Origin: Alphaproteobacteria bacterium
GTDB lineage: Bacteria; Pseudomonadota; Alphaproteobacteria; Rhizobiales; JAKIUO01
Assembly: GCA_024280895.1 (NCBI GenBank)
Contig: JAJRPI010000072.1
Span: 1-64,000, forward strand
DNA: 64,000 nucleotides
Direction: 5' to 3'
Positions 8,774 through 18,904 of this stretch are shown here, piece by piece. The number at the start of each line of letters is the position of its first letter. Position 1 is the first letter of the stretch. Both the position numbers and the translations under genes were made by a program. The notes under the pieces were generated by a model that worked only from the letters and a program-made list of their open reading frames with translations, did no database searches and had not been told where the DNA came from.

Positions 8774-10942
8774 TTAGTCGTCTTTCTTGCGTTTACGCGT
8801 GTCCGTGCCTGCCTTTGCAACTTGCTCCGCCCTGGAGGCGGCCTCGCCGGCGTTGGATGGCAGCTCGCCTTTCAGTCTCAACTGCTCGCGCGCAGCGGCT
8901 CTTCGCAACTTGCTGGGGGATTTCTTCTTGGCAGCATCTTTGCCTTTTGGCTTGCCGGTCGAGCCTGCGGGTTTGAGGCGGCGCGCTTTGCCCCCTGGGC
9001 CTTTTGCGGAGCTGTCTCGTGGGTCCCATTTGGCCTGCGCTGGCTTGTCAGCTTTTGGCGCGGCTTTATGCGTGGATACTGCGTGCGGTTTCTCCTCGCT
9101 TGCGGGCCGCTGCTTGCGTGCTTCCTTGACCCATGCGGCGTCTTTTGGAGCTACCTCTTTTTTGGGACCATCCTGACGTGGCCGATCCTTTTTATCCCAT
9201 TCTTTTTTGGGAGCACGCTTTTTGAAATCGTCTTTTTGATCTCTGCGTTGAGGCTTTGAGCCTTCATATGGTTTCTTGTCACCATAGGGTTTTCGCTTGC
9301 CCTCTCTGGAGGGGGGCGCACGACGCCCTCCCTTGGGGGGACCATCCATGCGATTGATGACGATATTTTTTTCAACCGTCCTATCTGGACCAAGGGTCTC
9401 TAGAAACCGGTCAACGCATTTGGGATCGATCTCCACACTGGTTTCGCTTTGATCAATGCGGATCGCGCCAATATCGCGTTTGGTGATGCCCCCGGCGCGG
9501 CAGATCATTGGTAATAGCCAACGTGGTTCGGCATTTTGCTTGCGCCCGATCGACATGGAAAACCACACCCCATTGGCGAAATCATCGCGTCCACGCGACG
9601 AGCGCTCACCGCGACCACGTTCCATCGGGGCATTATCCAGCAATTCTTCTGGAGCCGTTTGCTCTTTGCGGTACAGGCGTACAAATGCAGCCGCAATCTG
9701 CTCGGCTCCGTGTTCAGAGAGCAATTTAGCCGCCAGAATCTGTTCTTTCTCATTGGCCTCTTCGCTTAAGCTACTGTCTTCCAGCAGGCGCTCATCGTCA
9801 CGCGCAATGATCTCTTCGATGGTTGGCGGCTTGGCCCATTGGGCTGTAATCTTGGCGCGCTGCAACAGACTTTCGGTGCGTCGGCGCTGATTATGAGGAA
9901 CAATGAGCGCGCAAACCCCCTTGCGTCCCGCGCGCCCCGTACGCCCGGAGCGATGCACGAGGCTCTCCTTGCTCTTTGGAATATCGGCGTGGATCACCAG
10001 CTCAAGATTTGGCAGATCAATGCCGCGCGCCGCCACATCGGTGGCGATACAAATTTGCGCCCGGCCATCGCGCATGGCCTGCAAGGCGTGCGAGCGCTCG
10101 TTCTGGCTCAATTCACCAGACAGAGCAACAACGGCAAAACCTCGATTTGAGAACCGTGAGGTCATATGGTTGACCGTGGCACGCGTCGAACAAAACACCA
10201 GTGCATTTTTTGGTTCAAAATAACGCAACACATTAACAATAGCATTTTCGCGATCATTGGGAGCAACCATCAAGGCCCGATATTCAATATCAAGATGCTG
10301 TTTTTCTTCAGATTTGGTAGAGACCCGCACGGCATCGCGCTGATAGCGCTTGGCCAGAGCGGCAATCGTGCGCGGCACGGTCGCGGAAAACATCAAGGTG
10401 CGCCGCTCCTCTGGCGCCGCACCAAGAATATATTCCAGATCGTCGCGAAAGCCCATATCGAGCATTTCATCAGCTTCATCCAGAATGATCGCACGCATCT
10501 CGCTCATATCAAGCGAGCCGCGCTCAATGTGATCGCGCAGCCGGCCGGGTGTACCAACAACGATATGAGCCCCTCGCGCCAGTTCACGGCGCTCGGTGCG
10601 CATATCCATGCCACCAACGCATGACGCACAAATGGCACCCGTACTCTCATAGAGCCATTCCAACTCACGCTTAACCTGCAATGCCAGCTCTCTGGTCGGC
10701 GCCACGGCGAGAGCCATAGGGGCCTTGACGCGTGCCAGTTTATCATCGCCTTGCAACAAGGTCGGGGCAATGGCAATGCCAAAGGCCACCGTCTTGCCAG
10801 AACCGGTTTGCGCCGATACCAGCAAATCCTTGTCAATGAGCTTTGGATCAAGCACCGCTTGCTGGACCGGGGTCAGCTCGCTATATCCACGTTTTGCGAG
10901 CGCTACACCGAGCGCTTCGACAACACCTTCAAATTCAGTCAT
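8774..10942 (-). CDS. deaD: DEAD-box RNA helicase, DeaD/CsdA type
   Basis: An ATP-dependent RNA helicase, probably acting in ribosome assembly and RNA decay. All core motifs are present in order: AQTGSGKT (I), PTRELALQ (Ia), TPGRLRDH (Ib), LDEADEML (II), FSATVPRT (III), ATDVAARGIDLP (V) and HRSGRTGRAGR (VI). After the two RecA-like domains comes a DbpA/CsdA-like RNA-binding domain (about residues 470-560), then a roughly 160-residue tail very rich in Lys, Arg, Pro and Ala that probably gives general RNA affinity. The start at 10942 (MTEFEGVVEA) is 14 codons inside the ORF-track entry and matches the family N-terminus. Confidence 0.93.
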   Translation of the reverse strand: MTEFEGVVEALGVALAKRGYSELTPVQQAVLDPKLIDKDLLVSAQTGSGKTVAFGIAIAPTLLQGDDKLARVKAPMALAVAPTRELALQVKRELEWLYESTGAICASCVGGMDMRTERRELARGAHIVVGTPGRLRDHIERGSLDMSEMRAIILDEADEMLDMGFRDDLEYILGAAPEERRTLMFSATVPRTIAALAKRYQRDAVRVSTKSEEKQHLDIEYRALMVAPNDRENAIVNVLRYFEPKNALVFCSTRATVNHMTSRFSNRGFAVVALSGELSQNERSHALQAMRDGRAQICIATDVAARGIDLPNLELVIHADIPKSKESLVHRSGRTGRAGRKGVCALIVPHNQRRRTESLLQRAKITAQWAKPPTIEEIIARDDERLLEDSSLSEEANEKEQILAAKLLSEHGAEQIAAAFVRLYRKEQTAPEELLDNAPMERGRGERSSRGRDDFANGVWFSMSIGRKQNAEPRWLLPMICRAGGITKRDIGAIRIDQSETSVEIDPKCVDRFLETLGPDRTVEKNIVINRMDGPPKGGRRAPPSREGKRKPYGDKKPYEGSKPQRRDQKDDFKKRAPKKEWDKKDRPRQDGPKKEVAPKDAAWVKEARKQRPASEEKPHAVSTHKAAPKADKPAQAKWDPRDSSAKGPGGKARRLKPAGSTGKPKGKDAAKKKSPSKLRRAAAREQLRLKGELPSNAGEAASRAEQVAKAGTDTRKRKKDD

Positions 10943-11115
10943 ATTGTTTCTTTCAAAATGTCTGGCGCGAAAGCGCGAGATCATCTTTAGGGGGGATTGT
11001 TCGCGGCATCATAGACCGATGAAGCGCATATTGGAAGAAATGATCATATCATCCTGAAAAGGCAAGCGATTTAACTGATATTTTGATTAATCACGGAGCG
11101 AACCCAATCCGCTTC

Positions 11116-11415
11116 TCAAGCCCATACGAGATGACGCAGGGCGGGTTTTGGTGTTTTATCGCCATAACGGCTGGAAGCTGAAGCCCGCGCATCCTTGCGG
11201 CGCACACTAGCAGCGTTTTTACCTTCATACTGACTTACCAACTGGGCTAAAAAAACCGATCGCGCCGCTACATTGGCGCGTTTTTCAAAGGCTGGCGGGG
11301 AGATGGAGCGCTCTGGCAAAACGGGGCGATCGGGTTGGCGCAAATCAGCAGAGGAATAAGCAAGTACTAATGCACCACCTTTACCCATTTTTTGCTGTTG
11401 TTTGCGCAAACTCAT
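11116..11415 (-). CDS. Small basic hypothetical protein, unknown function
   Basis: A protein of about 99 residues that I cannot assign. The stretch SADLRQPDRPVLPERS followed by FLAQLVSQYEG resembles small conserved proteins of unknown function in other Rhizobiales, recalled only loosely. The C-terminal third is rich in Arg, Ala and Ser. I prefer the ATG at 11415 (MSLRKQQQKM) to the ORF-track start at 11517, because GGAA lies a usable distance upstream and the extra 34 residues look unconserved. No signal peptide or membrane segment. Confidence 0.6.
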   Translation of the reverse strand: MSLRKQQQKMGKGGALVLAYSSADLRQPDRPVLPERSISPPAFEKRANVAARSVFLAQLVSQYEGKNAASVRRKDARASASSRYGDKTPKPALRHLVWA

Positions 11416-11661
11416 TTTATTTTGTTCCAATATGAAGCAATAATCGACGATTAAACTGTTCTCTTGCCCCAGATCTCGCAAAAACGGGGCCAAACTGCTC
11501 GGCTTGAGGAAAAACAATCATTTCCCAATCGCCAAACCGGTTACCGAAATCTTAACCACTGACACCTATGGTTTTCAAGTTCCCTGCCTGTTGATGCCCT
11601 CGTATTGTGGAAAACAGCCACTCATATTGAGATCTGAAAAAATTGCTACATTGCCAGAGGC

Positions 11662-13416
11662 ATGACACCAATAAGAAAGACACCTACGCCGATGGCGCCA
11701 AAAAACGATCATCAAGCCGCCGGCGGATCCAAAGAAGCTGAATTCAGCCTCAATGCGATTTTGACCGCTGCTGGCGAAACGGCCTATTACTGGGACCTAA
11801 CCTCCGACCGCATCGTTTGGGCTCCCAATGCTCCCACCATTCTTAATGTCAAAGACATCAATCTTTTGCGCACTGGCTATAGCTTCGAAACTCTTATTTC
11901 GCAAGGCCTTACAAAATCGCGCCGCGACACACTGCTCGCAGCAAACCGCAAGCTAGACCAGCAAGACGCCCTGTTTTCCATTCAATATGCCCTTGGTAAA
12001 GGTGCAAACGGCAACCCAATCTGGATTGAAGATCACGGACGCTGGACCACCGATAACAATGGCAAGCCCACCGTCGTAAAAGGGGTGGTACGCTTGATTT
12101 GTGAGCGCTATGAAAAAGAACAAAAACTGGATTTCCTGTCACGCCATGACCAGCTCACCGGCCAAATCAATCGCGGCGAACTATGGGAAGCTATTTCTGA
12201 CGCCTTTTTGATCAGCGCTGAATCAGAGGACACTTACGCCTTGCTGGTTATTGGCATCAATAATCTGTTGATGATCAATGATGCTTTTGGATTTGATACT
12301 GGCGATGAGGTGATCGCAGCGATTGCCAGGCGATTGCGCTCGCAATTGCGCGACACCGATATTATCGGGCGTTTTTCCAGCAACAAGTTTGGACTATTGC
12401 TTACTGACACCAGCCCCGCTGCAATGGCTGGTACCGCTGAACGCCTGCTACGCTCGATCCGCGATGAAGTCATCGAGACCAGTCTTGGCCCTGTTGCGGT
12501 GACCATTTCCATTGGTGGCATTATGGTCCCCGAACAGGCTGATAACGTTTCTGAAGCCTTTGGTTTTGCGCTCGAATCCCTCGCCAAAGCCAAAGCCAAA
12601 TCCTATGATCTGTTTGTAGCCTTTGATCCAAGCGAAGACAAAAAAGAAATTCGCAAACGTAACCGCGACATCGCAGATGAACTGATCCTCGCTCTTCGCC
12701 AGCAGCGTCTGGTTCTGGCCCTGCAGCCGATCGTGCACTCTGATACGCTAAAAACAGAAATCCATGAATGTCTTTTACGTATCAAAAAACCCAATGGAGA
12801 AATCGTTTCGGGCGGCGACTATATTCCAGTGGCCGAAAAACTCGGCCTCATTCGCCTTGTCGATTACCGCGTGCTGGAACTGGCCATTGATGTGGCGCAT
12901 CATCACCCCGAACTGACCTTGACCATTAATGTCTCTGGCCTCACCGCCACCGATAATAACTGGCTGGATTTGCTAAGATCTTTGACAAAGGGCGATCTCT
13001 CCTTGACCAATCGCCTGATTATCGAGATCACGGAAACCGCCGCCATTCAAGACGTCGAAGAAAGCTGCCTGTTTGTCAAGCGCGTCAAGGAACTTGGCTG
13101 CCGGGTCGCCATGGATGATTTTGGCACGGGATATAACTCGTTCCGCAATCTGCAATTGCTTGGCATTGATATGGTCAAGATTGATGGCTCTTTTATCGAG
13201 AATATGCTCGAAAACAAAGATGATCAGCTATTTGTCAAACTGCTCGCCGATCTTGCCAATGCCTTTGATCTGGAAATGGTCGCCGAATGTGTCGGGGACG
13301 AAAAAACCATCAATATGCTGCGTGATATGGGTGTCAAATATCTGCAAGGCTATCATCTGGGCAAACCTATCCTTGCCTTGCCCGAAGAATATCGCAAAAC
13401 TCGAGACCAGGAATAG
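11662..13416 (+). CDS. PAS-GGDEF-EAL cyclic-di-GMP protein, probably phosphodiesterase only
   Basis: A cytosolic three-domain signalling protein of 584 residues. A PAS-like sensor covers about residues 30-145 (ETAYYWDLTSDRIVWAPNAP), a GGDEF domain about 160-315 and an EAL domain about 335-575. The GGDEF signature is replaced by SSNKF near residue 239, so diguanylate cyclase activity is unlikely, although the domain could still bind GTP as a regulator. The EAL signature reads ECL near residue 369, but the other phosphodiesterase residues look intact: NVSG, EITET, DDFGTGYNS near 485, VKIDG, VAECV and QGYHLGKP. Hydrolysis of c-di-GMP is therefore the likely activity. It stands alone between convergent or unrelated genes. 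No strong ribosome-binding site is visible. Confidence 0.9.
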   Translation: MTPIRKTPTPMAPKNDHQAAGGSKEAEFSLNAILTAAGETAYYWDLTSDRIVWAPNAPTILNVKDINLLRTGYSFETLISQGLTKSRRDTLLAANRKLDQQDALFSIQYALGKGANGNPIWIEDHGRWTTDNNGKPTVVKGVVRLICERYEKEQKLDFLSRHDQLTGQINRGELWEAISDAFLISAESEDTYALLVIGINNLLMINDAFGFDTGDEVIAAIARRLRSQLRDTDIIGRFSSNKFGLLLTDTSPAAMAGTAERLLRSIRDEVIETSLGPVAVTISIGGIMVPEQADNVSEAFGFALESLAKAKAKSYDLFVAFDPSEDKKEIRKRNRDIADELILALRQQRLVLALQPIVHSDTLKTEIHECLLRIKKPNGEIVSGGDYIPVAEKLGLIRLVDYRVLELAIDVAHHHPELTLTINVSGLTATDNNWLDLLRSLTKGDLSLTNRLIIEITETAAIQDVEESCLFVKRVKELGCRVAMDDFGTGYNSFRNLQLLGIDMVKIDGSFIENMLENKDDQLFVKLLADLANAFDLEMVAECVGDEKTINMLRDMGVKYLQGYHLGKPILALPEEYRKTRDQE

Positions 13417-13430
13417 GCCGCCCCCGAAAA

Positions 13431-13676
13431 TCAATCCGTTTCAAATTCCAGATATTGTTCCGGCACTTCCAGATCCTCACCGCACCCAGCTTCAACAATA
13501 TACATCAAGCAGCCGATGGGCTCGTCAAACTTTTGCGCAATGGCCTCATCTTTGACAACAAAAAAACCGCAAATATCGCCAGATTCAATGGCCAGATATT
13601 TGTCCGGTGCGTTAGCCTTGACCCAAACATAGTCTCCTAATTCAAACTTTTGGTTCACCGGCTCCTCTTTGGTCAT
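13431..13676 (-). CDS. Small protein downstream of mutS, unknown function
   Basis: An 81-residue acidic protein I cannot name, with a compact beta-rich look (FELGDYVWVKANAPDKYLA; CGFFVVKDE) and three cysteines. Two starts are possible. The ATG at 13709 overlaps the mutS stop as ATGA and suggests translational coupling. The ATG at 13676 (MTKEEPVNQK) has a good GGGAG site seven bases upstream, and I use it. The gene follows mutS on the same strand with no terminator between, so the two are probably co-transcribed. A link to mismatch repair is not implied by the sequence. Confidence 0.72.
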   Translation of the reverse strand: MTKEEPVNQKFELGDYVWVKANAPDKYLAIESGDICGFFVVKDEAIAQKFDEPIGCLMYIVEAGCGEDLEVPEQYLEFETD

Positions 13677-13705
13677 CGTCAATCTCCCGCTGGCATGAAT
13701 TTTAC

Positions 13706-16405
13706 TCATGGCTTGTCTTCCAGATCTTTTAGCGCATAGAGCGCATCAAGGGCCTCTTTGGGGGTCAGCTCATCAAGATGCAGCTCTTTGAACGCAAGCT
13801 CCAGAGCGCTGTCATTGGCACTTGGGCCTACGCTTTTAGGGCGCGTTGCGGCAAACAGGGGCAGCTCTTCAATCATCTCCGCTGGTTTTTTACGATCACT
13901 TGCCTGCTCAAGCAAAGCCAGAACCTGCGACGCGCGAGCAATCACACTGACAGGCAATCCCGCCAGACGCGCCACCTGAATACCGTAAGAGCGATCCGCC
14001 GTGCCAAAATTCACCTTGTGCAAAAAAATGATCTCGTCCCGCCATTCCTTGACCGATACCGTCACATTGGCGGCCCGCGCCAGCTTTTGTGTGAGCGCCG
14101 TCAGTTCATGATAGTGGGTGGCAAACAGGGCGCGGCATTTATTAATCTCGTGCAGATGTTCGATGGTCGCCCAAGCAATTGACAAACCATCATAGGTCGC
14201 CGTCCCACGGCCGATTTCATCCAGAATAACCAGGGATCGCTCGCTGGCCTGATTAAGAATGGCGGCGGTTTCCACCATCTCCACCATAAAGGTCGAGCGC
14301 CCGCGCGCCAGATCATCTGAAGCCCCAACCCGTGAGAACAACCGATCGACGAGGCCGATATGGGCGTTGTTTGCAGGCACAAAACAACCCGCCTGCGCCA
14401 TCACGACGATCAAGGCATTTTGCCTCAAGAAGGTCGATTTACCCGCCATATTGGGGCCGGTCAGCACCCATAGACGGCCCCGCATATCATCGCGGTCCCC
14501 TTCGGCAAGCACACAATCATTTTCAATAAATGGCCCGTCATTTTCCTTCACCAAAGCATGTTCAACAACGGGATGACGGCCCCCATCAACAGCAAAGGCC
14601 AAACTATCATCAATCTTTGGGCGCACATGGCTTTGCTCTTCGGCCAGTTGCGACAAACCCCCATAGACATCCAGTTCCGCCAGCCCATGAGCGGCCGCGC
14701 CAATCACCGCTTGCGCCGCCAGAATATTATTTGTGAGATCACTGAACAGATCCAGTTCAATGGCCAGTGCGCGCTCACGTGCTGTGGTGATCTCTTGCTC
14801 GGCCTTGGATAATTCAACCGTTGTAAACCGAACCGCATTGGCCAGTGTCTGCCGGTGCACATATGTTTCGCTCAAGGGCGGCTCCATCAAGCGCTGGCCA
14901 TTGATGGCTGTCACCTCGATAAAGAAACCAAGCACATTATTGTGGCGTACTTTGAGGCTCTTAATATCGGTATCTTTTGCATATTTGGTTTGCAGTTCCG
15001 CAAGCACCTGACGACTTTCATCGCGCAAGCGGCGCACTTCATCCAGTTCAGGTCGATAGCCCTCAGCGATAAAGCCGCCTTCACGCGTCAAAATTGGCAA
15101 TTCGTCCACCAGCGCACGCGACAATTCATCGAGCAATCGCTCATCCAGTGCGCCAAGACGCGTGACAATGTTCGTCAAGGTTTCTGGCAAACCGATGCAC
15201 TGCGACAAACGTGAGGCGATATTGGCGGCTTGCGCCAGCCCTTTCAAAACCACGCCCAGATCCCGCGGCCCACCGCGCGCCACAGAAAGCCGTGCAATGG
15301 CACGCGCCATATCAGGAGTAGATTTGAGCTGGGCCCGCACATCATCGCGCAACCTTGTATCCTCAAACAAAAACGAAACGCCATCAAGGCGGCGCTCGAT
15401 CAGATCAACCTCCATCAAGGGGGCGGACAAACGTGAAGCCAGCTCCCTTGACCCTGCCCCCGTCAAGGTCCGGTCCATTGTGCCGAGCAGGCTGACGCGC
15501 CGATCTCCTTTTAGTGAAGACAATAATTCGAGATTGATACGGGTGGCAGCATCAATCACCATCGTGCCTTGCCTACTACGTCGGCGCGGCACGCCAAGCA
15601 CTGGAAAATGCTCGATCTGGGTGAGTTCCACATAACGTAACAGAGCAGCCGTCGCGGCGAGTTCAAGGCGCGAAAAAGCTCCAAAACCATCGAGCGCCCC
15701 CACCTGCAAATGCTTTTTTAACTGAGCGGTACCGGTGCGGCTGTCAAATGAGATGGCCGGTTGGGGTGACAAGGTGGCATTGATCTGGGTGGCGATGGCA
15801 TCTAGATCAAGCGCACTCTGGCTGCCTGCCAGCTCCTTGTCAGAGAGCAGTATCTCACGCGGCATCAAGCGTACCAGCTCGCCTGACAGATCCGCCACGC
15901 CAGACAAGCAGATTTCGAAATCGCCCGTTGAAATATCAAGAGAAGCAAGCGCCACCTGATCGCTGCTTTTACCGCGAAAAATCGCCGTCAGAAAATTGTT
16001 GGCGCTATTGTCCAGCAGATTTTCTTCAGTGATGGTGCCAGGGGTAACAAGGCGCACCACATCGCGCTGCACCACCGCCTTGGCGCCGCGCTTTTTAGCC
16101 TCGGCTGGATCTTCCATCTGCTCGCAAACCGCGATCTTGAAGCCAGCTTTAATGAGTTTTTGCAAATAACCATCGGCAGCCCGCACCGGCACCCCGCACA
16201 TGGGGATGGCTTCCCCCATATGCTTGCCTCTGGTGGTCAAGGTGATACCTAGGGCCTGCGAGGCAATTTCCGCATCACCAAAAAACAGCTCATAGAAATC
16301 CCCCATCCGGTAGAATAAAAGACTATCCAGATTAGCCGCCTTGATCTCCAGAAACTGCGCCATCATGGGCGTCGTCTGGGCGTCAGTTTTTTTTGCTACA
16401 GTCAT
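13706..16405 (-). CDS. mutS: DNA mismatch repair protein MutS
   Basis: Recognises mismatches and small loops and starts methyl-independent or MutL-dependent repair. At 899 residues it is full length. The mismatch-contact Phe-X-Glu motif lies in LLFYRMGDFYELFF near residue 40. Connector, lever and clamp domains follow, and the C-terminal ATPase has Walker A GPNMAGKST and Walker B VILDEIGRGT. The ATG at 16405 has a GGGGGC stretch just upstream. No mutL is present in the window. Confidence 0.97.
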   Translation of the reverse strand: MTVAKKTDAQTTPMMAQFLEIKAANLDSLLFYRMGDFYELFFGDAEIASQALGITLTTRGKHMGEAIPMCGVPVRAADGYLQKLIKAGFKIAVCEQMEDPAEAKKRGAKAVVQRDVVRLVTPGTITEENLLDNSANNFLTAIFRGKSSDQVALASLDISTGDFEICLSGVADLSGELVRLMPREILLSDKELAGSQSALDLDAIATQINATLSPQPAISFDSRTGTAQLKKHLQVGALDGFGAFSRLELAATAALLRYVELTQIEHFPVLGVPRRRSRQGTMVIDAATRINLELLSSLKGDRRVSLLGTMDRTLTGAGSRELASRLSAPLMEVDLIERRLDGVSFLFEDTRLRDDVRAQLKSTPDMARAIARLSVARGGPRDLGVVLKGLAQAANIASRLSQCIGLPETLTNIVTRLGALDERLLDELSRALVDELPILTREGGFIAEGYRPELDEVRRLRDESRQVLAELQTKYAKDTDIKSLKVRHNNVLGFFIEVTAINGQRLMEPPLSETYVHRQTLANAVRFTTVELSKAEQEITTARERALAIELDLFSDLTNNILAAQAVIGAAAHGLAELDVYGGLSQLAEEQSHVRPKIDDSLAFAVDGGRHPVVEHALVKENDGPFIENDCVLAEGDRDDMRGRLWVLTGPNMAGKSTFLRQNALIVVMAQAGCFVPANNAHIGLVDRLFSRVGASDDLARGRSTFMVEMVETAAILNQASERSLVILDEIGRGTATYDGLSIAWATIEHLHEINKCRALFATHYHELTALTQKLARAANVTVSVKEWRDEIIFLHKVNFGTADRSYGIQVARLAGLPVSVIARASQVLALLEQASDRKKPAEMIEELPLFAATRPKSVGPSANDSALELAFKELHLDELTPKEALDALYALKDLEDKP

Positions 16406-16607
16406 AGGCCCCCATCAAAGCACGTCCTTTATTGCCAACTCTTAACCTATTGGGGGCAGCAACAAAAAGAGAAAAACAAAAAAGCTGCAAGCGGTGCCAG
16501 AGATAATTAATCTCATGGCTTCTCAATGGTTGAGCTTTCCACAGGCTGGTCCTATGGTGGCTGCGATTAGATTGATAAAAAAGCCAATAATTATACGCGA
16601 GAACATT

Positions 16608-18887
16608 ATGCCATCACGCAAAGACAAACTTGGATGTACCGACGAAGACGCCCTTAATTTCCATACCATGCACGGCAAACCGGGCAAGCTGGAAATCTGC
16701 CCGACAAAGCCCATGGCAACGCAACGCGATTTATCGCTTGCCTATTCCCCAGGCGTCGCGGCCCCGGTGCGGGCCATAGCGGCGGATCCTGGCAAAGCCT
16801 ATGACTATACCAATAAGGGTAATCTCGTTGCCGTCATCACCAATGGCACCGCTATTCTTGGCCTTGGTGATCTGGGGGCATTGGCCTCCAAGCCGGTGAT
16901 GGAGGGCAAGGCCGTCTTGTTCAAGCGCTTTGCAGATGTCGATAGTATCGATATTGAAGTGGATACCAAAGACGCCGAACAGTTTATCAATTCGGTACGC
17001 TATCTGGGCCCAAGTTTTGGCGGCATTAATCTCGAAGATATCAGTGCGCCCGATTGCTTCATCATCGAACAAAAACTGCGCGAAGTGATGGATATCCCGG
17101 TTTTTCATGACGATCAGCATGGCACGGCGATTATCTCGGCTGCCGGCCTCATCAATGCCATTGACCTCACTGGACGCAATATCAAAGACATTCGCATGGT
17201 CGTAAACGGCGCGGGAGCTGCCGCTATTGCCTGCATTGAGCTGGCCAAAAGCATGGGCGTACCCCACCAGAATGTGACGCTATGTGATAGCAAGGGGGTC
17301 ATCTACAAAGGGCGCCAGGAGGGCATGAACCAATGGAAATCAGCCCATGCCATTGAAACCGACGACCGTACGCTGGAAGAAGCTATGACCGGCGCTGACG
17401 TGCTGTATGGCCTCTCGGTGGCCGGAGCTATCTCGGCTGAAATGGTGGATAAAATGGCGCAGCGGCCGATTATTTTCGCAATGGCCAATCCCGATCCTGA
17501 AATCACCCCTGAAGAAGTGCTGGCGGTCCGCCCTGACGCTATCATGGCAACCGGGCGCTCGGACTATCCCAATCAGGTCAATAATGTGCTGGGCTTTCCC
17601 TATATTTTTCGCGGTGCCCTCGATGTACGGGCCAGCGCCATCAATGACGCCATGAAAATTGCCGCCGCCCAGGCCCTCGCCGAACTGGCGCGCGAAGATG
17701 TGCCAGACGAAGTGGCCGTCGCCTATCAGGGAGAGCGTCCTCATTATGGCCCGGAATATATTATTCCAGCCCCGTTCGACCCCCGCCTGATCGCAAAAAT
17801 TCCCGCAGCTGTGGCGCGAGCTGCCATGGACACCGGTGTCGCCAGAAAACTGATCATTGATATGGACGCCTATGAAGCGCGCCTGTCAGCACGCCTTAAT
17901 CCCGCCGCCTCAACCCTGCAATCGATCTTTGCCAAGGTCAGACGCGACCCCAAACGAGTGGTGTTTGCTGAAGGGGAAGAAGAACAGGTGGTACATGCCG
18001 CCTATGCCTTTTTAAATGCCGGGCTCGGCCAGCCGGTGCTCGTTGGACGCGCTGAAAAAATCGAACAAGCCTTTGAAAAGGCCGGTATCAAGCGCCCGCA
18101 AGAAATCGAAATCCAAACGGTGGAAGCGGGAGAGAGCAACAAGCAATATGTTGATTTTTTCTATGAGCGTAACTGGCGCAAAGGCTTCCTTTACCGCGAT
18201 TGCGCCCGTCTGGTGCGCCTTGACCGTAACGTATTCTCTTCTTGCATGGTGGGCATGGGCCATGCCGACGCCATGATCACCGGCCTCACCCGCAACTGGT
18301 ATATCTCCTATAAAAATGTCCAATATGCTCTTGATCCAAAACCGGGCCGCACAGTTATTGGCGTCACCTTGGTGATCAATAAGGGGCGCACCGTGTTGCT
18401 GGCGGACACCGCTATTCACGAGACCCCCAGCCCAGAGCAGCTCGCTGATATCGCCATCGAGGCCGCCAGGGCGGCCCGCCGCTTTGGTTATGAACCTCGC
18501 GTGGCTCTTCTGGCTTATTCAACTTTTGGTTATCCCAAAGGACAAAGCGCCGGGCGTATGAAAGAGGCCATTAAAACCCTCGATCAGCGCGGCGTCGACT
18601 TCGAATATGACGGGGAAATGGCCGCCGACGTGGCCCTGTCTGCCGAGGCCATGTCACTCTATCCCAATTGCCGCTTGTCCCAGCCCGCCAATGTATTGAT
18701 TATGCCGGGGTGGAACTCGGCCTCTGTTTCCATGAAAATGCTGGAGACCCTTGGCGGTAGCACCGTCATTGGTCCAATGCTGGTGGGACTGGAAAAACCG
18801 GTGCAAATCGCCAAATTTGGAGCAAGTGATAGCGACCTGGTTAATCTGGCCGCCATTGCCGCCTATGACGCCGCGGACAAATCCTGA
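16608..18887 (+). CDS. maeB: NADP-dependent malic enzyme with phosphotransacetylase-like C-terminal domain
   Basis: Oxidatively decarboxylates malate to pyruvate, linking C4 intermediates to pyruvate and NADPH. The 759-residue length is standard for the two-domain bacterial enzyme. The malic domain (about 1-420) has SLAYSPGVAAP, FHDDQHGTAI and the NAD(P)-binding VVNGAGAAAIA. The C-terminal part (about 430-755) resembles phosphate acetyltransferase (RVVFAEGEEEQV) but in this family is regulatory rather than catalytic. The ORF-track start 38 codons upstream is not conserved, and MPSRKDKLGC at 16608 fits the family. A small gene follows 17 bases after the stop and is probably co-transcribed. Confidence 0.95.
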   Translation: MPSRKDKLGCTDEDALNFHTMHGKPGKLEICPTKPMATQRDLSLAYSPGVAAPVRAIAADPGKAYDYTNKGNLVAVITNGTAILGLGDLGALASKPVMEGKAVLFKRFADVDSIDIEVDTKDAEQFINSVRYLGPSFGGINLEDISAPDCFIIEQKLREVMDIPVFHDDQHGTAIISAAGLINAIDLTGRNIKDIRMVVNGAGAAAIACIELAKSMGVPHQNVTLCDSKGVIYKGRQEGMNQWKSAHAIETDDRTLEEAMTGADVLYGLSVAGAISAEMVDKMAQRPIIFAMANPDPEITPEEVLAVRPDAIMATGRSDYPNQVNNVLGFPYIFRGALDVRASAINDAMKIAAAQALAELAREDVPDEVAVAYQGERPHYGPEYIIPAPFDPRLIAKIPAAVARAAMDTGVARKLIIDMDAYEARLSARLNPAASTLQSIFAKVRRDPKRVVFAEGEEEQVVHAAYAFLNAGLGQPVLVGRAEKIEQAFEKAGIKRPQEIEIQTVEAGESNKQYVDFFYERNWRKGFLYRDCARLVRLDRNVFSSCMVGMGHADAMITGLTRNWYISYKNVQYALDPKPGRTVIGVTLVINKGRTVLLADTAIHETPSPEQLADIAIEAARAARRFGYEPRVALLAYSTFGYPKGQSAGRMKEAIKTLDQRGVDFEYDGEMAADVALSAEAMSLYPNCRLSQPANVLIMPGWNSASVSMKMLETLGGSTVIGPMLVGLEKPVQIAKFGASDSDLVNLAAIAAYDAADKS

Positions 18888-18904
18888 GAGTAAAACCTGC
18901 GCCA

